Assembly (NCBI GenBank): GCA_001695595.3
Contig: MBPM02000013.1
Location: forward strand, 310,001-374,000
DNA from: Plasmopara viticola
Lineage: Eukaryota; Oomycota; Peronosporomycetes; Peronosporales; Peronosporaceae
Length of the DNA: 64,000 nt
Direction of reading: 5' to 3'
In this document: positions 24,699 to 36,375 of the stretch, piece by piece
Numbering within the stretch: the first letter of the stretch is position 1
Layout of the letters: every line of letters starts with the position of its first letter
Translations under genes and position numbers: made by a program
Notes under the pieces: generated by a model
What the model was told of the DNA's origin: nothing
What the model saw: only the letters and a program-made list of their open reading frames with translations
The model's database searches: none

Positions 24699-26517
24699 CT
24701 ATAGTAAAAATACGTGGGCAAACAGATCGTTCTTTTCACCATCCATTGCATCTTCGCTCGTTGAAAATAGCGCATGACAAGGCCGAAAAGCTAACGGGAC
24801 TTTCCCCTTTACTTTTCGCTTCATTTGCTGGTCGAAAAGACTCTTGTACGTGATCTCCATGCTATCCTCAATGTCTAGAAATTGATGCCGTAGTTTTTCT
24901 TCAAACATTCGCGCTTTCAATGCAACGTCAGCGTTGTAATGGTGTCTCAAAGTGTACACTTCCCACAAGGAACTTTGCAAAGCATTGCACTTGATTGGGT
25001 CCACTTCACTGTTTAGAAACGGATCGTGTCCGTCCTTTAGTATCAAGTCAACATTATTTAACTTTTTCGCTGCTGCTTCAACCGCAGATCCACTCGAGAG
25101 CTCCTGTCGTCGTCTAGCGGCTTTTTCCGCGGCAGTAAATGCACCAGATCGGTGAATCAGCTGGAGACACTCTTTGTGACGTAGGATCAAATTGTACACC
25201 ATGGGAATAATGAACAAAATCGCACCAGGTTCAGCTGTCAAAGCACTTCGCGACAAGCGTTTAGCAAACGCGGCGACCGTATATGCTGGCACGTGCGTCG
25301 ACGATAAAAAGAGATTCAAGAGACCAAAAAAACGGTCGCGCTGTTGGGCAGAATACAGCGTCGGATCGTCCAACAGTGCATAGAGTTTGTTGTAAAAATC
25401 GGGCGAATCGAAATTGTAGTCTTGCATGAGGATAAACAAACTGTTCAATGCCAGCAAACTCGTGACTCCACCAATACTATACGAATCGGTCAGAAAGTCT
25501 GCAAGAAGCATTGGATTCACAAGGTGCGGCATGATCTCGTCTGGTAGTTGGATCAACACCTTTGTGTAAGAAGCTTGCGGCAATTTGTGTCGAAGAAGAG
25601 CAATCCACGCTCGACTAAAAGCGTGTTGGTGCTGTTTGACACTGTCGAGTCCTCTCCCGTTCTTTGACTTCTTGCACTTCGACATTGACGTCGCTTTTCG
25701 CTTCTCTCCAACGGTTGCAATCTCTTCAGCCTCTTCATCGTCACTCTCATCACTCATCACTACATCGGGCTCGTTGACACTCAAATCCTTTGATTCAACA
25801 AGAAACGAGGTGATGTCCTTTACATCATTTGGCATTTGAACCATATCAAGTAATCGCAGAGCATTCGCAATTAGTGTCACGTCCTCTTGGTCTTTTGGCT
25901 TGTCCAAAATTTGGGCCAAATTGTGTAACTAGACACAAAAACATTAATGTCATGGCGTAACCTTCGTACAACGTAGTGAACTGTCTTACCATGTAGTACT
26001 GGACGTCCATGTAGGCGCCGACGTACTCGCCTTTGAATACACTGGCCACTTCTCCCTTGAGCTTCTTTGTCGTGACCAACTCATGCACGATATGCGAGAA
26101 AGTCTCATTGCCAAAAGTGGGTACATTGTTTCGAAAGTTGCCTTCACGAGAGACAAATTCCATCAGGGTACGTAGGGCTCCGACACGTAGGTTACTGTCA
26201 GTCTCAGCATCGCCCAGCCACTGCAGCATCTCCTTGATAAAGGAAGTGTAAATATCCCATATCCAGCGGTGAAATGTATCGATAGCTTGTGTGGCTGTGT
26301 CTCCAGCCTTCTGCTCTGTGGGTATGGGTTTTAGGTCGCCCTTTTCCAGAAAGAAAAACAAAAGGCGTCGAATGCACTGCATGGCTGCTTGAGCTACTGC
26401 TTTATCACTGTGTTGCAACGCCTTGACCACCTTTGGCAAATAATTGAGTTGCTTGACATCCTCCTTTATCTTGGCTTCGAGCTGCTTAATCTCCGTGACA
26501 CTTGCCATGGTCATCAA
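24699..26517 (-). CDS. NOC4: Nucleolar complex protein 4 (Noc4, CBF/Mak21 family)
   Basis: Exons 26517-25990 and 25928-24699 with a 61-bp intron; about 585 aa. The N-terminal half is alpha-helical repeat sequence. An acidic/Lys-rich linker at about 230-270 (SDESDDEEAEE then KRKATSMSKCKKSK) looks like a nucleolar targeting segment. The CBF/Mak21 domain follows at about 330-525, with SPDFYNKLYALLDDPTLYS, FFGLLNLFLSSTHVPAY, FAKRLSRSALTAEPGA and IIPMVYNLILRHKE, matching NOC4L in order. Known role: Noc4 with Nop14 matures and exports 40S pre-ribosomes. Three closely spaced in-frame start codons (26517, 26514, 26508) leave the exact start open. Convergent with Pin1 and divergent from the Cys/His-repeat gene. 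Confidence 0.93.
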
Positions 26518-26622
26518 TGCTGCTTATTGACTGGTGCCTCGACCAGCTACCTTCTAGTCACCTTCAAGCAACCTTAAACTCACTTTTGTGCACCACCCCT
26601 CAATAAATTTGCTAAAACAGGC
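26518..26622. promoter_or_regulatory. Short divergent intergenic region (shared promoter candidate)
   Basis: Only 105 bp separate the Noc4 start (-) from the Cys/His-repeat protein start (+), so both genes must initiate within it or within each other's leaders. It is pyrimidine/purine mixed, with no clear TATA box. The call rests on gene arrangement, not on a recognised motif. Confidence 0.45.
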
Positions 26623-28139
26623 ATGGATGCATCGGACGAGCGCGAGCACGACTATCTGCGCTTCTTGCGTGGCATGCGGCCAGACGACGCCAGTATCCAG
26701 GCTTCTATGCGTGCGTATATCAAGGTGTATCTTAAATTCAATCCTACTAGTGTCTTACGTATGTGATGCGGTCATGTAGCTGATTTGGCAACGGCACAAT
26801 TGGACTTTCAAACGTCCTTCGTAGGTGCGGACGGGCTACCGGAGATTGACCACGATGGAGCTGAACTTGCAAGGATGCTTTTAGCGCAGACCGATCAGGA
26901 ACACAAGGATCCCGACTTAGAAGCAGTGGTAGCGCAAGCTGACGAAGCTCAGAGCCAACTCTCGTCGGCACGCGTACGAGCTGCCGCGAATCAAAATCGA
27001 CGCGCATTTAAGGCACTCAGTACGAAACCAACTGAGACTTTTGTCGCGACGAAAAGAACGTGTCGCTTTTACAATCGGGAGCGAGAGCGGTGCAAACGAA
27101 GTGCCACAGGGTTAGATGGTCGATGTGCCATACACAAAATCAGTCAATTTTGCAAACATCCCAAGTGCAACAAGTACAATCAAGGCAACGGGTTTTGCAT
27201 TAAACATGGGGGTGGCAAAAAGTGCAAAATTGAAGGATGTGACAAGCAGGTACAGGGGTACGGGTTCTGTTCAGGGCACGGGGGCAAACCTATGTGTCCA
27301 ATTGAAGGATGTGAGAACAAAAGGATGGAAGGAGGGTACGTGGCGTGAAATGAATGATGGAGCAGTAAGTATGACGCCTTTTTATTGACAGGTATTGCAA
27401 GGCACACGGTGGCGGTCGATTCTGTCACTTTGAAGGGTGTAAGCGACGTGATATTGGGGGCGGCTTTTGCATCTCCCACGGTGGTGGCAAAAAATGTCAT
27501 GTTGCAGATTGTACCAAAGTGGATCGAGGAGGTGGCTTTTGCAAGGCACATGGCGGTGGCAAAAAGTGTGAACTCGAGAATTGCAGGAATTGGGCACTTG
27601 GTGGAGGCATTTGTGCGGAGCACAAGGGGCCAGGAAAACGCTGTAAGATGCTTGGGTGTACCAAGTACGATCTTGGCGGGGGATACTGTATTGCCCATGG
27701 AGGAGGTCGCAAGTGTATTATTGAAGGCTGTGACAAAATTCGGCAAGTAAATAAACGCTGTCGTGGCCATGGTGGAAAGGTCTTGTGTTGTGTACCAAAT
27801 TGCGACAGGGCGGCACAGAACCGCAAGCTATGCAAAGCTCACGGTGGTACGAAGTTGTGCCAACATGAAGGGTGTACCAATAAGCAAAAAGGCAAAGGCT
27901 TGTGCATTCGTCATGGCGGTGGTACACGATGCAAAATTGAAAGTTGCAATGCCATTCAGCGTGGTGGAGGGTTTTGCAAGGGCCACGGAGGAGGCAAAAA
28001 GTGTTCGTTTAGTTATTGCACCAAGTGGGTCGTCGGTGGGGGCTTTTGTGACACTCATTTAAACCTCGAGCTCTCGCAGCAACCTGAAGAGCTTCCTTGT
28101 ATTGCAGCGACTAGTTTTTTAGCAACCGAATCGGTCTAA
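26623..28139 (+). CDS. Cys/His zinc-repeat protein, 'WRKY19-like' repeat family
   Basis: Exons 26623-26710, 26780-27335 and 27392-28139; 463 aa. After an acidic helical N-terminus (1-140), the protein is a tandem array of a 24-residue unit with the pattern C-x4-C-x9-C-x2-H followed by GGGK/GGGR. I count twelve full units, preceded by one divergent unit (CRFYNRERERC...CAIH). Examples are CKIEGCDKQVQGYGFCSGH and CHVADCTKVDRGGGFCKAH. One unit has a single-residue insertion (CAEHKGPGKRC). Each unit has the ligands for one zinc ion. Similar repeats occur beside the WRKY domain of Arabidopsis WRKY19 and are widespread in oomycete proteins annotated from it; no WRKYGQK core is present here. Intron 2 falls inside unit four. 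Nucleic-acid or protein binding is inferred only. Confidence 0.88.
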
Positions 28140-28394
28140 AAAACTGAGGCAGGCACAAATCCAGTGTAACAGTATGGCTATAATTGAGTTTAGATGAAAG
28201 TTATAATAACTCGTAGTTGATCAAATTTCATTACACTTTTATCCAGCAAATTGCCAAGCTACTGTTGTAGTATCTAGAACTATACCAAAGTAGGTTAAAA
28301 CTTTAGATCGAGGACGGCAGGCATACAAACTTTCAGTCACATAGGGAGCCGAAGAATCATCCAGAGGGAGCACTGAAATTCCGTTGTTCATAAC

Positions 28395-28800
28395 GGGTTT
28401 TTTGGTGCAGTGGTTTTACTACCTCTGCCACAAGACGGTATCGAACCCCACCGTGGACGAAAGCTGACGGGCGATGCTTTTTGGGGGATTACAATTGGGG
28501 AGTCGAAAAGTTAGTAGCTTGCGATGAATGCCGAAGGCACTGTCGTAAGGGAGTCGTTACAACACCTAGCCATAAGACGTCGGTATGCGCTAATTTGGGG
28601 TGGATAACACCTTGGTGAAGCCCAATGCAAATTGGGAGGACGGTAATACTGGGTGGCGGAAAGATGCAAGGATCGCTAACTTGACAGTAGTCCCACCGAA
28701 TCGGTATGTAAGATGTGACGTAGATCGGGATAACCCGTGACAAACAGGCGCAATTAGAACATCGGCTACGACTAATTCCAGGAGTAAAAACCCTTAAAAG
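28395..28800 (+). mobile_element. tRNA-like SINE head, possible SINE of a third family
   Basis: TGGTGCAGTGG at about 28404 is an exact match to the Pol III A-box consensus, and GGTATCGAACCCC about 30 bp on resembles a B box. No acceptor-stem pairing fits a functional tRNA. Downstream sequence to about 28800 lacks coding potential. No second copy or target-site duplication was found, so the extent is a guess. Confidence 0.35.
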
Positions 28801-29059
28801 ACGAAAGGCCAAAAATGCCAAATTGTTCAAAAGGTGCTAAGGCCGGAATAACGAAAGGCCGAAAGCAAGTTTAAAAACAGCAATTTGTGTTGAGCTACTC
28901 TTTTTTTTTGCAAAGGAGCTAAGAGGGTCATCCTTTCAGCTAGAATAGGACCCAATTGTGGCGGCTGCTAAAATGGGTCCAGGGTAACGTTGAGGGCACA
29001 ATTAGCAATACTGCTCCGAGTTAATTTCCATCGTAAAGAGAACGTGCCGAAGCGTTATT

Positions 29060-32000
29060 TAGCCGCACTATGTCTTCATTGTGGAATTTCAGCTGTAAAT
29101 TTCAAAAGATTTCAGTCTGGCTAGCAACTCAAGTAATTGCCGCAGTTTGGCACTGGAATGGCCTAGACTTTTGCAGCATAGTCTTGATAGAAGTGTTGTA
29201 TGTGAAGCACTATAACTGCCTCGACTTGAGCGATAACTTCGATGATGTTGGCTTGAATCTCATGAAAGCGAATTTCATTCCTGTGCATCCACAAGCAACG
29301 TAGGACCACTACTCGAACAATGTGGAAAATCACAAATAAACTATAACCGTAACGTGACTTGGCATGGTCGGTTGGTTCAAGTTCAAAAAATATAATTGAC
29401 TTCCATTCCAGTGGGTCCCGAAAAGAGCCTCGAAAAGCATTGAGCCATTTAGACCAAATGTGAGTCGCAAAATCGCAATACCAAAACAAGTGTGGGGCAG
29501 TCTCCAAAATTCCACAACCATGATGGCAGGTTTAAACTGCAGCAGTGAGATGCTGAAGACGATAAACGAGAAATAAAGCGTTGTGCTGGAGCCGATAAAA
29601 AAGGTCGGAGTAGACTGGCAAGACATGTCGACCCAGTTTGTAGTCACGGGCCCACATAGTCGTACCAGGTCTACCTGAGACGCCGAGTCGAGAAAGGGGC
29701 AATGCTGGTGAATTAAATTTCATTAAAATTTACTGAATTCTTGTCACACTTAGCTCGGATCTTTCATAAGTATCAAAAGTCCAGGTGTGATGTGCGGCGT
29801 AAATTTTTGGCATTTGACTAGGCCCAATTGGATAAGGGTCTAGTGAACGCAGCAGAGAGTCGGCTTTGTCCAAGAAATTGTTGCATGAAATCGCGCCGAC
29901 AATCCGCCCCGAGCCAAATTGGCCTAAAAAACGGGAAAGGTTTGTAGTCGTAATAGGTATTGGGCAAGCCTTGTATAGTTGCGCCGGCCTAAAAAATTCC
30001 TTGAGCAGCTAGCTGTTTTTCTAATTCCAGTGGCCTTGTAGCTAGAGTTCTACCAAAGTTGCCGTGGGTAATATCCACATTATTTAGAATGGGCATGGTT
30101 AGCCTGTCAAATTTGACCTGAAGCCTTGTAAGTTTTTTGCAAAATTGAGTATGCCATGTAAAAAGTACGAAGTGCCTATACGACCCAAGACTTGTCCAGC
30201 GATGGAAACGGTGTGGTACCACGTGGTCCGGACCAATAGAATGGGGGCGTAAAGAATACCATTGTCTTTCCCGAAGGCGAAGTTGCTTTATCGAAAAGTC
30301 GAATAATTGGGTCCGCCCGAGATGGTAAATTAGCCGGCCTCCTGCCAGCTAAAATCACTTTACATAGCATGTGAAGTTGAAGATTTCTAATGAGGTCTAA
30401 GATAGGTGTTAAGCCTAATCCACCTTGACTTTTAGGGAGGAACCACCACTCGCGGGCCAGAGCGTTGGAAGACTTAAAACGACACGTGAGCGTGAAATCA
30501 GTCGTGAAAGATGATCTTGAAAGCCAGTGGACGGAATATAACAAAGACTGGTCGTGTACCGTAGGACAGGTAGAATTATTTGTTGGAGAATTACAACTTG
30601 AACCATAAAGTCCTTGCGCGGTGAAGCCATAGCGAACACCGGTATTCCATTTTCCCGATAAGATGCTGGAGTCGATCAGAGTCCGAAAGAGTTAATCCGA
30701 AATAAATACTCGAAAGTTTGGTGCAGGCATTATTGTCTACCACAACAACTCCCAGTGATAGAAGGTTTTGTCGTAATGGCTCATTTTCCGCAGTCCAAGA
30801 TTGAAAGGGAAGATTTACTATTTCGACTCATCCCAGAGGCCTCACAAAAATTCCCTACCAATTTTAAAAAGTAGCTGGTATGGCGTAAATCATGAAGGAG
30901 TCCGGTTCAGTCATCAGCAAGGCTAATAACTGTATGGGTCGAATCATTGAGTGAGTCGGAGTCACAAATTGAGAAGGTACGACTAATTGAGTGAGTGGCC
31001 AATTTACTTTAAAGACCATAATTTTGAAGACGAACTCGAAGGAAATCAAGCAAAGGCTTAATTAAGAGCACAAATAATGCCGGCGATAATGGGTCCCTTT
31101 GACGGACCTCGCACCTAATTCAAGTGGGTCAAGTGGTTGGCCATTGAACATCAGGGTAGTTAGGGTACCCGGGAAGAGGATTCGTATCCAGCGGCGGAAT
31201 TGGTCCCCAAATCCATAGTGCATTAGAACCATATCGAGTGCATCCCATACGACACTATCAAAGGCTTTGACGAAATCTAGTAGAACGGCGCCAGCCGGGG
31301 AATTGCCACTTCCAAATAATTGGGTCAAAGCTTAAAACCGTAAATGTGCGTGGCGAATATCCCGGCCCGGTACAAATCCAAATTGGTCCGGGTGAAGTAA
31401 TTTATCCAATATGGAGCCGAGCCTATGGGCCAAAATTTTGGGCCCGATTTTAGCGTCCACATTAAGTAATGAAATTGGTCGACAATTGCTGGGAAGTTTC
31501 CGATCGCCTTTTTTATAAAGAAGCGAGACTTGAGCCCTTCGCTGAATTTTTGTCATTTTTCCCCTTTGGAATTGACCAACATATATAACTCCGAATATTC
31601 TGCTCCAGAGGGGTAAATCTGTCTTATAATATCCAACAGGGATGCCGTCCGGTCCCGGAGTTTTTCCAATTGCCGTGTGTTAGCGCCCAATGAACTCAAA
31701 AGCTGTGAAGGGGCTGTTCGAATAAGCCTGATATGTCAAGATAAGTCGCGCTTTAGTGTCTTGAGAAATTTGGGCCAATTTTTAAAGGATCCCATTTTGG
31801 TTTATTATGGCCAAATTCCTCTGAAGGCGAACAGTGAAATTCAGACAAGTACGACAAAAAAGAGGAACAAGTCGACTCCAGGTCTTCGATCGAATAGACT
31901 GGGATGGGGGTCTTGTGGAGAATGGCTGGCGGTCTGAAATTTATTTTAGAGCAGCGCTCAGTGGATTCCAAGTCGGAGGTAAACTTCCGCTTAGACGAAT

Positions 32001-33085
32001 TGTAATTTTGTTCATTCAGCGTTTCTTTAAGCTGGGTTTTTGCAATAGTAATACGGTCCGGATGGAAATTAGATGGTTCCTGAGCGTGCAGATGCTGGAG
32101 TTCGTTGACTTTAAGGTGAAGATTTTCAAGCACCCGCATGCGTTCATTTTTTTTTCAGGAACAACTCACGCAGAAAAATAGAATGATTTCGTTTGTGTTC
32201 ACCTAAAAGGAATCCCGGATAATAAGAATTCCAATCAGGAGCCCAGAAAGAGTCTGCTAATTCATTTAAGGTTTTGTGCAAATACTCTTGGGCTTCAGGC
32301 AACTGGATTACCCAAACTGGGCAATTCCATGGGGCTCTTTTCGACGGTCTGAAGATTGAACAGCCAAGTCGAAAAGAAATTTCGGTATGGTCTCCAATTC
32401 CTGCCAAGTTTATGAAATAGTGGTAAATATCCTGAAATTCCGTGTGAAAAAGTTGATAGCTGACTAAAATACAGTCAATTCTTGAACTTGAGTTGGGGCT
32501 TGTAAATTGTTGGAGATGGGGTTTTGAAGTCGCCAAAGGTCGACCAGACTGATTAAACTCATCCAGTCAAGCAATTCATTGCGCCCTTGAAAACGATTCT
32601 AATCGCCGTGTCGTGCCTGATCTAGTTGACTGGAAATGACGGTATTAAAGTCCCCCAGAACAATATGGTGACTGTTTTCTTCAAAATAACGTGGCAAATT
32701 TTCAAAAGAATTAGCCCGGTGTCCCGGCTGAACTGGGGCGTATAGTACGTGAATGTATGTTATAGCCAATTTATTTTTTTCCGGATCAGGAGATAGCGGG
32801 AGAGGATATCCAAAGAAGTGACGTGCCGGCGCGTAACGTCTTGAAGATTGCGGATAGGGCAAGTAGGTGTTAATAACAAACACCAGCTTGACCTGTGTAA
32901 GTGTTCATATTATCGTGAGACCAAAAACTGGTGTTGAGCTGGAAAGCTGTTTTCCAGTGAAAGCTTTTATATCCCGTAAATTTTGTTTCTTGAATTCCCA
33001 CTATGTGAAAATTGTTTGAGAAGTAATTTAAAGTTCGTTGTGATACATTGTTTAACCCATTCGCATTAATTAAGTATCCCTTCAA
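29060..33085 (-). pseudogene. LINE ORF2 pseudogene: endonuclease and reverse transcriptase
   Basis: In order on the minus strand: APE-type endonuclease with GIQETKF (about 33005), LGDFNT (about 32650) and SRIDCIL plus GDHTEIS (about 32490-32380). Reverse transcriptase follows, with NCRPISLLNVDAKIGPKILA (about 31480), HPDQFGFVPGRDIRHAH and LLDFVKAFDSVVWDAL (about 31280). After a frameshift come VRQRDPLSPALF (about 31110) and a catalytic-box remnant read as LADD (about 30920). The C-terminus has a zinc-binding motif, ETAPHLFWYCDFATHIW (about 29490). At least four frameshifts or stops break the frame. Known role of the family: nicks target DNA and reverse-transcribes its own RNA. Confidence 0.85.
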
Positions 33086-33294
33086 ACTCCATTGTACTTT
33101 AGGGGTGAATGGAGACCTGGGGGTCTACTAAAGTGGCCTGCTTGCGCAGATACTCAAAAGTTTTGCGTAATTCATAGGGAAATGGCTTAGCCAATACCCT
33201 TTCCATCAAGGGAGAATTCATTATGGCGGACAGAGTTGAACTATCCCATAATAACCACAACGAGTGGGGCAGTGGCGATGCTGCCTTCTCGAGG

Positions 33295-33349
33295 CCGATC
33301 TAGCTCTGCAAATTATTGCTAGGTGCAATAATTTGCAGAGCTAGATCGG
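33295..33349. repeat. Perfect 25-bp hairpin with 5-nt loop at the ORF1 stop
   Basis: CCGATCTAGCTCTGCAAATT and following bases (33295-33319) are exactly complementary to 33325-33349 around loop TAGGT. On the LINE strand the stem encodes the last residues of ORF1 and its stop codon and lies about 210 bp before the first ORF2 Met. Confidence 0.8.
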
Positions 33350-34049
33350 TCTCAGCCAGTTTTAACTTAAACCAGAATTGGGTGTGTTCAGGGCATAATT
33401 GACCCAAAAGTGACTGGAAGTCAAAGTCGGCCTGGTTTGAGTAAAGTGCTGAGACGCGGCCTGATATTGATCCATCGGCTGACGAAGGGTAATCACGTGA
33501 GCCCAACTCTCGGAGGACCGCGTGACCAAAAGCCTTAGACCGAAGGTGGTTAAAAGTGGCATCCACTTCCGAATCGAGTAAAACTCGGTGAAGGCTTGGT
33601 TGTGCTTGGACCGTTGATAGTAGTATGTCCGAGTCAGTAATTTGGGTAAAAGATCCCAAGAATTCCTCAATTACCGCGCAGAGTTCAGAAAGGGTTAATT
33701 CTTCAACATTGCCTTGGTTCACGGCCCCATTCAATGTTTCTTCGCTTACCCTCGAGACCGTTACAAAAGACGCCATAGACTGAGGTGGGTCCATTACTGT
33801 GTCCCAAAAGATTATATTTTGGTCCGGCGGAATGGGTCCTTTAGAGCCTTCACGAGGCCATTCGTAAGAGTTTATACAGGAAATAGGCGGATATTTCCGT
33901 TGGGAGGGAGATAAACGCCGCAAATCCACAGTCGGGGTGGCAACGGTACTAAAGATCAATTGTTTTGCCCGAAGAATGCACACAGGCGAAAAGCCAGCCG
34001 TTGTAATTGATCCCACCAGAAATTTTGGCCCGCCTTCATTTGGCTAGAC
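33300..34049 (-). pseudogene. LINE ORF1 C-terminal fragment
   Basis: Open frame of about 240 codons (first Met at 34016) ending at the hairpin. The sequence is hydrophilic with no recognisable domain. Its position between the zinc-knuckle-like ORF1 part and ORF2, and its shared orientation, mark it as the rear of ORF1. Confidence 0.55.
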
Positions 34050-34209
34050 TGATTCTGGTCTAGCCAATATTGTAGGCTAAATGTCTTGCTCTTGAATGGA
34101 CATCACCGGTGTGTGGACTAGATTGTTTGATTGTTTGTTGTGGTGCTAGTTGCTTACCTTGGCTGACATTGCTAGGTTATTACCGTCGAAATGTCAAAGA
34201 GTTCCAATG

Positions 34210-34800
34210 TGGCAAAAAGCTGCACCTGAACAAGTGATTCAAGATCTCGTTACATCACGCTAGAAGAATCCTGTGTAGATCACTTTGTAAATGGTTTTTG
34301 CTCTGCATTGTAGAAAGCCAAAACTCAGATACATGCTCTGCGCATTTACTAAACCAAGACTTAGATACAATTCTTTTGGCTATGTGTTTTGAGATAGCTT
34401 TATCGCAAGCCAGCTTATAATAAGCATTTCAATCTTGACTTTCTTCTGCGTACGTTCAGCCCACCCCATGTGTCTTGCTTCTTAAATATGCCAGCCACTT
34501 TCCACTCTAGCAAAACGCGACAGTCACAGTCGGCTTGAATGAATGTCATTTTTCCCGTTTCCATCTTAGAGTTGCCGAATGAGGTGATGAGGTTTTTTAG
34601 TACCTCTAGTTTTCCCGACGGTCTTTATCGAAGTCGCCGGAGAATGCACAATCCGGGTCCTAACTTCTAGCAGGATGCGATTAAGCTCACTGACCAATGT
34701 TAGTGCTCTCAGAGTCAAGCTTTATGGAATGTGACTTGTTGAGGCAATATCATTCGCGTTTATGGACTGACAGAAAGATTCTACTGTCTGCTTTTATTTG
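34210..34800 (-). repeat. Decayed multicopy coding repeat, copy B, inserted in the LINE
   Basis: Read on the minus strand it aligns with 3475-4040: both carry TTGCTAGAGTGGAAAGTGGC and the block read as SLTLRALTLVSELNRILLEV. It is interrupted by stops. It lies between the two ORF1 pieces of the LINE, so it probably inserted there or recombined in. The exact ends and any target-site duplication could not be defined. Confidence 0.65.
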
Positions 34801-34849
34801 CTAAGAAGTTTGAAAGGTTGCATCTTCCATTAAGAAAACTGGATCAAGT

Positions 34850-35733
34850 TCTAAATCAGAGTGACCCCTACGATGCGGCTCACATTCCAACCCATAATCG
34901 TCACTCACTGCCAAATGGTCTCTTGAGTCACTCTCATTGTCATCCGCTGGTGGAATGCTTCCAGCAGCATCTGAATTGCGACTTGGTGGCTCAGATTTGC
35001 GAATTTTGTTTTTTTTCTCAATTCCTTAATAATGGGAGGGACCACGTTAATTGCAGGCCCTGTTACGGTGGTGAATCATCGAAAAGCCATGACCTGAAAA
35101 TTGGATTTGTTGAAGCGGGGTCCGCTTATCCAGCATAACTGTGATCGGAGGCATTTTTTGGTTAAAATACACCCGGCGGCTGCGTGAACGAAGGCCACCA
35201 ACAACATGAGCCGGTGTAATAAACACCGGAGGTGTACCTTTTTGGGCAAACCAGTCGTAAATGAGGCTATCCGATGCGTCATCTGGTAGGCGCTGAAGGT
35301 CCACGTAATACCAGTGACTGTACTTGGAATAAGATTGAACTTAAATTTGCGACCGCAAATGGTCACAGTTCACCACCTAATTTTCTGCACACCTCCCGAT
35401 CGGTGCACTGAAAACAAATTCCAGCATTACGAATAGCCTTGAAGTCACGAAGATGGACCAAATTAGACGATTACAACAGTGTCTGCGGCGTCGAACCGAG
35501 TGAGATCATAATTTCCGTATCAGAAATACTAGACGTGGGCATAGTTCGGGAGAGACCTGCTGGGGTACTCCAGCTAAGGTGGTGCAATGCTTATCTTGTG
35601 GGTCACGCTCCGGATCCAACAAAGCAGCTTTCGCCTTTTCAAAAATAGCGTCAGCCGGACGCAAAAATTTGGCTCTCGGTGCAGCATTTTGCCATGTCTG
35701 GCGCCATTTTTTGTCTCTTTGGGGACCCGTCAT
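34850..35733 (-). pseudogene. LINE ORF1 N-terminal and RNA-binding region, frameshifted
   Basis: Fragments in three frames: a start at 35733, a Cys-rich stretch near 35400 (ICFQCTDREVC), then a well-preserved segment with RLPDDASDSLIYDWFAQKGT, RRVYFNQKMPPITVML and QIQFSGHGFSMIHHRNRAC (35304-35047). The last segment resembles the nucleic-acid-binding part of ORF1/gag proteins of L1/Tx1-type LINEs. Frameshifts inactivate it. Confidence 0.6.
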
Positions 35734-36054
35734 ATTTTAACAGGTAAAAATTACCTTTTTTGTGCTTGTTCTTTTTTCTTTTAGTTTTGTCGTTTAGCAG
35801 GGTTGAACCTACAGTAAAATACTGTAAGCGCCTAACTGTCAAGTTGACGTAAACTTCGGTAACTGTTAAGCTCGGCACGACCTGTTAAACCGGGGGGGAG
35901 CGGAGCGAGAGCGATTTGCCGGCTGAAAAAGTGGGTGAGCAAGCTTGGGCCTGTCTCTGTCCACTATTGGTGTAGCTGGCAAATTGTGGAATATACCTTT
36001 TTGCTAGAAAAAAAACCATAGATACTTACTCATGAGTTTTCCAAATTCTTTACT

Positions 36055-36375
36055 TGTTGATGACATACAAAGACTTAAGCTACCGGAATCCACGCGCTAG
36101 GACTAAGCTGTCTCTATCGCGGGATGCTTGTAAGTATCCGATACCGTATGAGGCTTTTTCGGTCAGTGGGGCGTCCAGCCCACCCAGCTCTTCATTTCTC
36201 GATCGGGTGCGAGTTGGTTGAGCAGTCACACACTAAGGTGTGATTGCTCGTCCGCTTTAGTAAACAATCACTGGCTGCCTTCATTTGGATCCGATGGGTA
36301 CCGAGCCAGGCACCTCCCGGTCCTGAGTCGAGCGGGTGACCACTCGAGCCACAGGGTCGGTGTTGATGACATACA
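36055..36375 (-). mobile_element. tRNA-derived SINE, family B, copy 1, with 15-bp target-site duplication
   Basis: On the minus strand the element (36360-36070) begins CCGACCCTGTGGCTCGAGTG. It has an A box TGGCTCGAGTGG and about 45 bp later a B-box-like GGCTCGGTACCC, the internal Pol III promoter layout of a tRNA-derived SINE. It is flanked by the exact direct repeat TGTTGATGACATACA at 36055-36069 and 36361-36375. A diverged relative is at 19943-20240 on the other strand. Confidence 0.82.

Larger units (their letters stand above)
28905..35880 (-). mobile_element. Degraded non-LTR retrotransposon (LINE) with ORF1 and ORF2
   Basis: Reading the minus strand gives a gag-like ORF1 in two pieces, then ORF2 with endonuclease, reverse transcriptase and a C-terminal Cys/His region, then an A-rich run (complement of 28909-28918) that may be the 3' tail. 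ORFs carry stops and frameshifts, so the copy is dead. A foreign repeat (34210-34800) splits ORF1. The architecture resembles L1/Tx1-clade LINEs. Both outer boundaries are approximate and no target-site duplication was found. Confidence 0.8.

Noticed and set aside
27180..27770. 196-codon reverse frame
   Set aside because: Antisense shadow of the Cys/His-repeat gene; its regularity mirrors the 24-residue repeats on the coding strand.
28395..28460. tRNA-like A and B boxes at 28.4, 36.3 and 41.6 kb considered as tRNA genes
   Set aside because: No acceptor-stem pairing or complete cloverleaf can be formed; they fit SINE heads better.
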